A stretch of DNA of 64,000 bases. It comes from Defluviitaleaceae bacterium. GTDB taxonomy: Bacteria > Bacillota > Clostridia > Lachnospirales > WRAX01. The notes beneath the pieces were generated by a model, which worked only from the letters and a program-made list of their open reading frames with translations, searched no databases and had not been told where the DNA came from. A program made the translations under genes and the position numbers. The DNA is taken from contig WRBK01000001.1 in assembly GCA_009784575.1 (NCBI GenBank), positions 98,832 through 162,831 of the forward strand, in the 5' to 3' direction. Positions 36,142 through 43,535 of the stretch are shown here, piece by piece (position 1 is the stretch's first letter; each line of letters starts with the position of its first letter).

Positions 36142-36219
36142 TCAATCTTCAATTGGTATATCACAACAGCACCATCCAAAAGGCATAAACACCTGCGTAA
36201 ACAAAGATAAAAACATCAT
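36142..36219 (-). CDS. 25-residue peptide C (W-C-C-C motif)
   Basis: Starts MMFLSLFTQVFMPF and continues GWCCCDIPIED, then TGA. AAAGGAGG lies upstream. It is the first gene after the promoter at 36283-36310, with a leader of about 55 bases. The three cysteines could carry disulphides, metal or thioether/lactone modification, but no maturation enzyme is encoded nearby. Confidence 0.78.
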   Translation of the reverse strand: MMFLSLFTQVFMPFGWCCCDIPIED

Positions 36220-36282
36220 AATATCAAACCTCCTTTCTACAATATGCCTAGCATAAATGCCGCCATTCAGTTAGTTACAAAA

Positions 36283-36310
36283 ATAATATCATATATTGTC
36301 GAAAAGTCAA
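36283..36310 (-). promoter_or_regulatory. Promoter of the peptide/regulator operon
   Basis: On the minus strand TTGACT (36310-36305) and TATTAT (36288-36283) are spaced by 16 bp. The -35 box overlaps the inner arm of the 16-bp dyad. Confidence 0.7.
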
Positions 36311-36360
36311 TAGAAAAAGTCACACACTTTTCTTAAAAAATGTATGACTTTTTCTATTGA
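36307..36360. promoter_or_regulatory. 16-bp inverted-repeat operator candidate
   Basis: TCAATAGAAAAAGTCA at 36307-36322 and its exact reverse complement at 36345-36360 are 22 bp apart. One arm covers the -35 box. Two helical turns between arms fits a dimeric HTH regulator, most simply the adjacent one. Confidence 0.65.
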
Positions 36361-36437
36361 CTCTCTTGGTAAAGTGTGGTACGGCATAGCAGGGGCTAGT
36401 TGGGGTGATATATGCTGTTTATGAGTAAAGTCATTTC

Positions 36438-36534
36438 TGACTTGACCATGAACAAGTCACTATAAATCCGATGATACAGGCGTTTATCGCGACTTGCTCA
36501 TCAAGTAAGTCTCTTAAAAACTTGAACAAGTTGG
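36438..36534 (-). repeat. 97-bp inverted repeat, right copy
   Basis: Reverse complement of 34551-34647 with three substitutions. It ends 37 bp before the -35 box of the blaI promoter. Confidence 0.9.
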
Positions 36535-36571
36535 AGCTGATATGAGCATTAATTTACTCATGAATTTCCCC

Positions 36572-36600
36572 TTGACATTTATGTTTTACGAGTGTAGAAT
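36572..36600 (+). promoter_or_regulatory. Promoter of the blaI operon
   Basis: TTGACA at 36572-36577 and TAGAAT at 36595-36600 with a 17-bp spacer. BlaI-type repressors usually bind next to their own promoter, but no clear BlaI dyad was identified. Confidence 0.75.
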
Positions 36601-36631
36601 GAAAGTAGATATTATTTATGGAGGGGTGTGC

Positions 36632-37021
36632 GTGGATATGACAATTACAAGACTACCAGATGCCGAGCTGGCTATTATGAAGATTATTTGGCAATGCGGC
36701 GGAAGTGCCACTTCTGTTGATATAATGAGGGAGCTAGAGGGCAAAAAGCAATGGGCTGTCACCACTGTGCTTAATTTTTTGGCGCGGCTGGCAAAAAAAG
36801 GCTTTTTGAGCGTGCGGCGCGAGAATAAAGCAAATATCTACACATCCATCATAGACGAGGAGATTTATTTGCAAGCTGAAAGTGCATCCTTTTTGGAGCG
36901 GCTGCATGATAATTCGCTTACGGGGCTTTTTGCTTCGCTTTATGGTGGTCAAGCCATTTCGCAGGATGACCTAGCCGAACTAAGACGTTTTATTGACGAA
37001 AAGGCGGGTGAGGCGCAATGA
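36632..37021 (+). CDS. BlaI/MecI family repressor
   Basis: The protein has 129 residues from a GTG at 36632 with GGAGG seven bases upstream; the ATG at 36638 is the alternative. ITRLPDAELAIMKIIWQCGG and AVTTVLNFLARLAKKGFLSV form the winged helix that binds DNA. BlaI-type repressors are cleaved or released when the partner BlaR1 senses a cell-wall signal. It overlaps the BlaR1-like gene by 4 bases. Confidence 0.9.
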   Translation: MDMTITRLPDAELAIMKIIWQCGGSATSVDIMRELEGKKQWAVTTVLNFLARLAKKGFLSVRRENKANIYTSIIDEEIYLQAESASFLERLHDNSLTGLFASLYGGQAISQDDLAELRRFIDEKAGEAQ

Positions 37022-38832
37022 CCACATTGTATGCCGTGGCAAGCACTGCCCTTGTTACAGCACCTATAATCCTGCTTATACTAGCCGCTACGCCCTTCAT
37101 GAACAAAAAATATGCGGCGGATGGGCGATATTTGCTGTGGCTGGTTATATGCGCGGCATTATTGTTGCCATTTGTGCGCGGTATATTGCCTGCGCCAACC
37201 CCTGCTTTGCAAATACAAATGCCATTTGAGGGCTTGCCCATGCAAGAACTGCAAATAGTACATATATTGCAACCAGTAGCGGCTACATACACAGCAAACA
37301 CGATGGCTTTAGGCAATATGCTATATGCACTTTGGATTTTTGGGATAATTTTGGCTATATGCTATTATGGCTTGCGCCACTTGTGTTTTATGATACCGAT
37401 AAGACTTGGAAGCATAGAAGAAAAAGACCCTGCTACATTAACGCTATATTACGATAAAATGAAGCAATTGCTTGGCAAGAATATAAATATAGAACTTTGG
37501 AGAAGCAATAATGTTAGTTCGCCGATGCTGATAGGGCTATTGCGCCCAAAGATTATCTTGCCTAACAAGCCATACAGCGAAAGAGAGCTTGTGTTAATTT
37601 TTCGGCATGAGCTAACGCATTGTGCAAGGCGGGATATATGGTGCAAACTGCTAATGATGCTTATAAAATGCCTGTATTGGTTTAACCCTGCTGTTCATTT
37701 GATGGCTAAGCAAGCAAATAAGGATATGGAAACCATATGTGACGAGCGCACGATACGGGGCATGGGCATAGATGATAAAAAGCACTATAGCGAGCTGATA
37801 TTGAGTATGGCAACGGTAAAACCCTCTCGCCAAGGGCATCTTGCTACATCGATGAACACAGGCGGCAAAAAGGCGTTAAAGCAACGCTTTGAAGGCATAT
37901 TGAGCAAAGGCAAAAAGCGGGGCGGGTTGCTATTTGGGGGTATTGGCATTACCATTGCGGCATCTGCTATGCTTGTTGGCATAAGCTTTGCGGCAGAGCA
38001 GGTAGATTCTGCTTTGCAAGGACATGGCGAGGGGTTAAGCTCCGCCATTAATCTTTCACATTTTATGCCGCCAAGGGGGTATAGTTGGCAAAATTTGGTG
38101 AATTTGCTGGATGAAAATATAATGCAGATTACATATAATAGCGAAAATATTATATCGCGCGAAATAAACCTGCAACAGCCAATACATACAATTAATGCGG
38201 ATTTTCTGGCGCGGATATATGTGATACCCAGCGAAACAAACTTTGTACGCGTAGAAACGGATGCATTGCTAATGGGGGTGCTGGATGTAAGCTTTAATGG
38301 CGGTGAACTAACAATCGCCAGACCTTCGGGCAATATTTTATCTGATGTACATTTTGGTGAGTTTACTGTAATTCATATAGGAACAACAGGCTATTTTAGT
38401 GATGTGGGCATTAGCATACTTTATGCGGAGCAGGCGCATCAGCCAAGAGACATAAATATACATACGGCGCGCATAAACCCTGTAAATGTGACATTATACG
38501 CGCCAGAGGCAACTTTGGAAGTGGTGGGCATGAACAGCGTTAGCTTTTTTGGAGAAAGTGATGTGCTAACGCTGGATAGCCACTCAAACGATTGGGGGCA
38601 TGTGAATATGAGAAACCTGCCTGTGCGCGAAGCAAACCTTAACCTTGTGGGGCGCACACATACAGTGGTTAATGCAACAGAGCAGCTAAATGTGACATCC
38701 CAAGCGAGGATTGCAGATGGCTCTGAACAATTTATCGCGAATTGGGTGGACTTTATAGGCGAACCACTAATAACGGAGCAAGTATTATCTGGCAGACTAA
38801 ATATGCAAAATGCGGGGTGTAATGTAGAATGA
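37018..38832 (+). CDS. BlaR1-like M56 membrane peptidase with extra C-terminal domain
   Basis: The protein has 604 residues. Three or four membrane segments surround the zinc peptidase domain with HELTHCARRD (HExxH) and the downstream CDERTIRGMG. A further membrane segment lies at about residue 310 (GITIAASAMLVGISFAA). The extracellular C-terminus is not a penicillin-binding sensor. It is a beta-rich stretch resembling DUF4097-type repeats (IHTINADFLARIYVIPSETN, VNVTLYAPEATLEVVG). So it likely senses something other than a beta-lactam. It is coupled to blaI and the ABC genes. Confidence 0.82.
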   Translation: MTTLYAVASTALVTAPIILLILAATPFMNKKYAADGRYLLWLVICAALLLPFVRGILPAPTPALQIQMPFEGLPMQELQIVHILQPVAATYTANTMALGNMLYALWIFGIILAICYYGLRHLCFMIPIRLGSIEEKDPATLTLYYDKMKQLLGKNINIELWRSNNVSSPMLIGLLRPKIILPNKPYSERELVLIFRHELTHCARRDIWCKLLMMLIKCLYWFNPAVHLMAKQANKDMETICDERTIRGMGIDDKKHYSELILSMATVKPSRQGHLATSMNTGGKKALKQRFEGILSKGKKRGGLLFGGIGITIAASAMLVGISFAAEQVDSALQGHGEGLSSAINLSHFMPPRGYSWQNLVNLLDENIMQITYNSENIISREINLQQPIHTINADFLARIYVIPSETNFVRVETDALLMGVLDVSFNGGELTIARPSGNILSDVHFGEFTVIHIGTTGYFSDVGISILYAEQAHQPRDINIHTARINPVNVTLYAPEATLEVVGMNSVSFFGESDVLTLDSHSNDWGHVNMRNLPVREANLNLVGRTHTVVNATEQLNVTSQARIADGSEQFIANWVDFIGEPLITEQVLSGRLNMQNAGCNVE

Positions 38833-41800
38833 AAAAAATTAGGAATATATGCTTAAAATCCATGCTACGTCAGCGGTTGCGGACATTGCTGCTTGTATTG
38901 CTGATAGCTGCTGCATCTTTTGCTTTTGTTTTGCGCACGGTGGAATACATCGTGGTTCATGACCAAATAATGGAAATGAGCGAGACATACCAAACCATAG
39001 GCTTTATTGAGCCTGTGGAGGGCGGCAACCATACCAATATTGCTCATGTGGCAGATATACTATACACGAGCGAGCATGTAATGTTTGAAGATAGGCGCAT
39101 GACATTTGAAGGCGTGCTTCAAGGTATGAATAATATTGATTTTATGGGTATGCAGGCAGGCTTGGATGCTGCCGACCAATTGAGCATCACTGATGTGTAT
39201 TTTTACGCAACTATTCTTGAATTATGGGATAGTCCATGGGCTGGACAGGAGTGGCCATGGGTGCATATTGATACTATATATGCGGGCTATGAAGAGCATG
39301 CCAATCTTAATCTAAGAGTATGGGTATTGCTTGATACCCATGAGCTTGGGCGTGAGAGCTTTGATATGCTTGAAGTAGGTGAGAGGTTTTTCTTTAGAGC
39401 GCGGTACTATATGCAATGGGGTACTTTTGGTCCTCTTACGCCACAGATAGGCAGAGGTGATGTGCTAACATTACTTCCAGTTAATGAAGATGCAGGTATA
39501 ACCATTATCCCTGTAGCCGAAGGAGAGAGTATAGACCTTGATGCACCAGAATTTGCGCATATAACAGAATATATGGAGTCCGCAAGCAGAGACCACAGAA
39601 CTACACAGGTAACAGGTACACATGACCTACAGGCTTCCCCTGCCTTTGCTGGCAACCATGCACAATTAAGAATGATACATGGACGGGCAATAGATGGCGA
39701 TGATAATGCAGAGCAAAACCATGTGGCAAATATAAGCACGCGCTTTGCGAACTTGCGCAACATAGAAATAGGGGACACAATAGAGATTGCTATATATCCC
39801 GAGCAATTTGTGGATGGCATAGCCCATGGCTTTGGGAGACCTCTTGTGCGCTCTGTGCCTGAAGGCGAGCCATATATGCTTTCGGTAGAGGTTGTTGGTA
39901 TTTTTGCGTACTTTCCGCCCGGTGGGATGTTTAGCACCATTATCCCTACGGGTATATATGTTCCTGCATCTATTTTACCAGAGGGCATGACATTATCGCC
40001 GCCGCATAGGGATATTGCTTGGGCTGATTATGATAATTATTTGGCGGCGGGGTGGTACAATTTCGCGCTAGCAGATGCGGCGCATGAACAAGAGTTTTTG
40101 GCATGGTTTTGGGAGCATCCAGAGCTATTTGACTACAATGTGGTTATTATTGGAGATGGCGGGGATGCGCTTAATTTCCAAGCATCTGCACAGCCTGTTT
40201 TGTTGGCAATACTATTTAATGCAGTGATATTCTGGGCGGTGCTTATCCTTGTTATGGCTCTTGTGGCATTTATCTTTGTGCGGCAACGTCAAAGAGATAT
40301 TGCGATATATCGTGCGCTGGGTGCAAGCAAGCTTGTGGTTATGTGGCATATGTTAAAGACCGCATTGATATTTGTTGTACCTTCTGCTGTGGCGGGCAGT
40401 ATTGCGGGCTGGTTCTTGGCTTTACGTGCCGCCGCTACTGTGCTAGAGCCTTTTGCGGTATTTATGCAAGAGCCAGCGGGCTTGGTGCATCCGCTTTTGC
40501 GCCAGCCGCCGCCACAAGTGATAGAATTTGATTTGGAGCTAGGCGCATATTGGCTCATCGGGCTTGCGGGATTTGTTGTTGTGCTTCTGATGGTTATGGT
40601 TTTGTGTGGCACATTGCGTATACTTGGTGCATCTGTGCTTGCGCTCTTGCAAGGCTATAGCTCAAGGGGCGGCACAAAAAAGGTCACTGTAGCGGCAACG
40701 GATGGTGAGCAAGAAGCCTTGGCGATATCTGGGCTTGCCTCGCAAGAGCTTGACATACCAACATCACCGCCAGTGGTATTTTATGGAGCTAGGCGCGATG
40801 CTGCAATACGTTTTATAAATAGGCATATCTTGCGCTCGCCGATAAAGTCCATGCTTGGGCTTGTTATTGCCCTTGCTTTTGTAGCAGCCCTTGGTTGGCT
40901 ACAAGAATCAATGGTGCGTAGCGATAATGAGGTTGATAGGCTTTATGCCACAACTATAGTGCATGGGCAAATGGGTACAAACCTGCCTGGCGCGGAAATA
41001 TCAGCATCTGTAACAAACTTTTTTGCCCCTGGCTTTCTTATTAATGATGTTATTCGCCCGCAGATGGTAGGGGTGGTGCAAGAGCTGGCAGGGCAAACCG
41101 ATGTAGTCTTTTGGGGAGAGGTAGAAGGAGCAGAGCATGTTTATATCACCAATCTGTATTTAGAATCTGGGTTTATACGTTCATTTTTTGTGCATTCGCC
41201 TGATGGTGGCGGCTTGCAAGAAAATTGGCAAGAGATAACGGGCATAGACCAAGATGAAGGACTATTTGCCAATTTCAGCTTATTTGATAGACTGTTTGCT
41301 TTCAATGATATTGATAGATTTGTAAGCGAAAACACCGACCATAGAGGTGTTGTGGAGTTTGAGTTTGGGGCAGGCTTTGAGATAGCGGATTTTACTGGCT
41401 TTGAGGTGGGTGGGCGCATACCAGTAATAATTTCGCAAGAATCCCTAGAGAGTAATGGTCTGAGCGTGGGTGACTATATAAATATAGGCTATTTCACGCT
41501 AACCATTTCGAGCTATAGCTATGTGCCAGCGCAGATAATAGGCGTACATAATGGACATATACTGCGGGATGATATGGAATATGCATCCTTGATTCCGCTG
41601 TCGGCTTTGGAAGATATGCTAGGCAATCTGATGGGATATATCACGTTGGCATTTGAGGTAGACACGATACATAACAGGGAGATTGTGCATATTAGGGACA
41701 CATTGCAAGAAGTGGCGAATACCCAAAGAGGACATCTAAACCTAACAATGTCGCTATTTTTGCAAGATGAAGAGCTTAGGAATGTAGCAAATGCCCTAGA

Positions 41801-42161
41801 GCAAACAATGCTCTTGTTGGAACTTTTGTATCCTGTTGCTATAATAATGTCTATTGTGATAGCGATGGGGCTTTCTATGCTATTAATGTTACAAACAGCA
41901 AGAAATGCTGCCATAATGCGCGTATTGGGCGCACCAAAGCAGAAAACGCGGACTATGCTTGCTGTAGAGATGCTTTTGGTGTGCTTGGTAGGGCTCGCTG
42001 CCTCGTCATTGGTATTCATTGTTATGGGCTGGGGTTTTGGTATACAGTCAATAGCGAGTATTGCGGGAATGTATTTTGGCGGCGCGCTTATAGGGGCTGC
42101 CGCAGGAGCATATATGGTAACAAAACGACCACCGCTAGAATTGTTGCAAGTGAGAGAATAG
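38829..42161 (+). CDS. Large ABC transporter permease (FtsX/MacB type)
   Basis: The protein has 1110 residues. There is an N-terminal membrane segment (about 15-35), a long extracellular region, an FtsX-type four-helix core at about 455-610 (AVLILVMALVAFIFVRQRQR, IAIYRALGASKLVVMWHMLK), another extracellular region, and a second FtsX core near the C-terminus (IIMSIVIAMGLSMLLMLQTA, AIMRVLGAPKQKTR). Proteins of this design export peptides or lipoproteins or drive envelope stress responses. It overlaps the BlaR1-like gene by 4 bases. Confidence 0.88.
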   Translation: MKKIRNICLKSMLRQRLRTLLLVLLIAAASFAFVLRTVEYIVVHDQIMEMSETYQTIGFIEPVEGGNHTNIAHVADILYTSEHVMFEDRRMTFEGVLQGMNNIDFMGMQAGLDAADQLSITDVYFYATILELWDSPWAGQEWPWVHIDTIYAGYEEHANLNLRVWVLLDTHELGRESFDMLEVGERFFFRARYYMQWGTFGPLTPQIGRGDVLTLLPVNEDAGITIIPVAEGESIDLDAPEFAHITEYMESASRDHRTTQVTGTHDLQASPAFAGNHAQLRMIHGRAIDGDDNAEQNHVANISTRFANLRNIEIGDTIEIAIYPEQFVDGIAHGFGRPLVRSVPEGEPYMLSVEVVGIFAYFPPGGMFSTIIPTGIYVPASILPEGMTLSPPHRDIAWADYDNYLAAGWYNFALADAAHEQEFLAWFWEHPELFDYNVVIIGDGGDALNFQASAQPVLLAILFNAVIFWAVLILVMALVAFIFVRQRQRDIAIYRALGASKLVVMWHMLKTALIFVVPSAVAGSIAGWFLALRAAATVLEPFAVFMQEPAGLVHPLLRQPPPQVIEFDLELGAYWLIGLAGFVVVLLMVMVLCGTLRILGASVLALLQGYSSRGGTKKVTVAATDGEQEALAISGLASQELDIPTSPPVVFYGARRDAAIRFINRHILRSPIKSMLGLVIALAFVAALGWLQESMVRSDNEVDRLYATTIVHGQMGTNLPGAEISASVTNFFAPGFLINDVIRPQMVGVVQELAGQTDVVFWGEVEGAEHVYITNLYLESGFIRSFFVHSPDGGGLQENWQEITGIDQDEGLFANFSLFDRLFAFNDIDRFVSENTDHRGVVEFEFGAGFEIADFTGFEVGGRIPVIISQESLESNGLSVGDYINIGYFTLTISSYSYVPAQIIGVHNGHILRDDMEYASLIPLSALEDMLGNLMGYITLAFEVDTIHNREIVHIRDTLQEVANTQRGHLNLTMSLFLQDEELRNVANALEQTMLLLELLYPVAIIMSIVIAMGLSMLLMLQTARNAAIMRVLGAPKQKTRTMLAVEMLLVCLVGLAASSLVFIVMGWGFGIQSIASIAGMYFGGALIGAAAGAYMVTKRPPLELLQVRE

Positions 42162-42174
42162 GGGGATTTGGAAT

Positions 42175-42831
42175 ATGCTAAGCATAGAAAATATTGGTTA
42201 TCGCTATAAAAATGGCGACCGTGACGTGTTAAAGAATGTTTGTGCAGACTTTAAGGCGGGGCAGTTTCATTCGATAGTTGGGCCATCTGGTAGTGGCAAA
42301 ACAACGCTGCTGTCCATTATGGCGGGGCTTGACAAGCCATCTAGCGGCAAAGTTATGATACATGGCAAGGATCTAAGCAAGATGAATCTGGATAAATACC
42401 GCCGCGAAGATATTTCGATGATATTCCAAGCGTTCCATCTGTTTCCATTGTTGACGGCGATAGAAAACACTTGCTATCCAATGGAAGCCAATGGCGCATT
42501 GCGCAAGCATGCCCTAGAGCGGGCAAAAACACTGTTGGAGAGCGTGGGCATAGGTGAAGAAAAACATAAGCGTTATCCTGCCAACCTTTCTGGTGGCGAG
42601 CAACAGCGCGTGGCAATAGCCCGCTCGCTTTCTACGGGTGCTAAAGTTATCTTGGCGGATGAACCTACGGGCAATTTGGACGTGGCAAATGGTGATGCCA
42701 TAATCGGTATTCTGAAACGTCTGGCTCATGAACAAGAATACTGCGTGATTGTAGTTACTCATAATATGGAGATAGCGGAAGCATCTGATAAGGTATTTAG
42801 AATGTCTGATGGTGTTTTAAGCGTGGGGTAA
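42175..42831 (+). CDS. ABC transporter ATP-binding protein (MacB/LolD type)
   Basis: The protein has 218 residues. Walker A is GPSGSGKTTLLSIMAGLDKP, the signature LSGGEQQRVAIARSL, and Walker B ILADEPTGNLD. It powers the permease encoded 13 bp upstream. The four genes from blaI form one operon, so the exporter is probably induced when the M56 protein signals. Confidence 0.93.
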   Translation: MLSIENIGYRYKNGDRDVLKNVCADFKAGQFHSIVGPSGSGKTTLLSIMAGLDKPSSGKVMIHGKDLSKMNLDKYRREDISMIFQAFHLFPLLTAIENTCYPMEANGALRKHALERAKTLLESVGIGEEKHKRYPANLSGGEQQRVAIARSLSTGAKVILADEPTGNLDVANGDAIIGILKRLAHEQEYCVIVVTHNMEIAEASDKVFRMSDGVLSVG

Positions 42832-42883
42832 ATCTTTTTGGAAACGAAGATGCGGAATCCGATGGAGTTTTGGGCGCAGGGCG

Positions 42884-43010
42884 TGAGAGGGTTGAACATG
42901 AAGAGAGACCAATTATAACCATGTGAGAGATTCGGGTTACAAATAATAGATGATAGCAAAACCCTCTCATACAAGGAGGGAAATCCTTTTTTGGGAGGGT
43001 TTCTTTATTA
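42884..43010 (+). terminator. Terminator region with alternative pairing after the ABC operon
   Basis: AAACCCTC at 42959-42966 can pair with GAGGGTTT at 42995-43002, followed by CTTTATT, enclosing a small AAGGA/TCCTT hairpin. The same strand AACCCTCTCA can instead pair with TGAGAGGGTT at 42884-42893, so two folds compete. Confidence 0.5.
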
Positions 43011-43037
43011 TGGAGGGTGGGATTGGCAAGGCTATAG

Positions 43038-43154
43038 AATTTAACTTGAAAATGGGCTTCTGCCCATGTCAATGCTTGCATCAATGAGGCTTGGAATGCG
43101 CCTGATGCCGCGTATTCCAAGTTCGACACAAGACTCTTTTTAACAAAAATGACT
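43038..43154 (+). repeat. 117-bp structured dispersed repeat, copy 1
   Basis: A direct copy of 50748-50864 with roughly 15 differences. It contains three hairpins: ATGGGC/GCCCAT, a small one on ATGC/GCAT, and CTTGGAATGCG/CGTATTCCAAG. Its end covers the last 15 bases of the Fur-family gene on the other strand. Confidence 0.8.
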
Positions 43155-43535
43155 GTACTCAGTCAAGCATTGCGAGCAAACCCCAGAAAATGTAACATCG
43201 TGACTATCAACTCGAAAGCCATATTTGCTCTCTATAGTCCCTTCGATGTTGTCAAATAGCTCAATTTCTAGGTCGAATGTTCCCTCGCAATTGTTGCAAT
43301 GAAAATGATAATGTGGCTCGACATAACCATCATAGCGCGCCACACCATCTAGCGTAGCTATCTGCGATATAGTCCCTTGCTCCACCAATTGGCGCAAGTT
43401 TCGATAAACGGTCGCCATGCCTATAGATGGGTAATTTTTTTGAATTTCTTTGTACAGTCCCTCGGCGGTAGGATGTGTTTTGGTCGCGCGAAGGGTGTCT
43501 AGGATGATTTGGCGTTGCACTGTATTGCGTGTCAT
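43140..43535 (-). CDS. Fur family regulator, PerR-like
   Basis: The protein has 131 residues. The winged helix has SIGMATVYRNLRQLVEQG. Metal ligands are visible in EPHYHFHCNNC and VCSQC, which also form the structural zinc site (two CxxC). Linkage to AhpC and two thioredoxin-reductase-like proteins points to a peroxide sensor (PerR) rather than an iron or zinc sensor. It overlaps the flavoprotein gene by 4 bases. Its last codons lie in a dispersed repeat. Confidence 0.85.
   Translation of the reverse strand: MTRNTVQRQIILDTLRATKTHPTAEGLYKEIQKNYPSIGMATVYRNLRQLVEQGTISQIATLDGVARYDGYVEPHYHFHCNNCEGTFDLEIELFDNIEGTIESKYGFRVDSHDVTFSGVCSQCLTEYSHFC

Larger units (their letters stand above)
34551..36534. 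mobile_element. Inverted-repeat-bounded peptide/regulator cassette
   Basis: About 1,984 bp are bounded by 97-bp inverted repeats that differ at three positions. Everything inside reads on the minus strand: operator and promoter, peptide C, a decayed regulator start, peptide B, peptide A, an intact regulator and a terminator. No transposase is present and no target duplication is seen at the ends, so mobility is inferred only from the repeats. It lies between murA and the blaI promoter. Confidence 0.6.

Noticed and set aside
34551-36534. An insertion sequence
   Set aside because: There are inverted repeats but no transposase gene and no target site duplication, so only a non-autonomous element can be considered.
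42797-43129. Minus-strand open frame whose product resembles the one at 50717-50926 (shared AEAHFQVK stretch)
   Set aside because: The similarity comes from the dispersed structured repeat. No ribosome site fits and the two frames differ at their ends.
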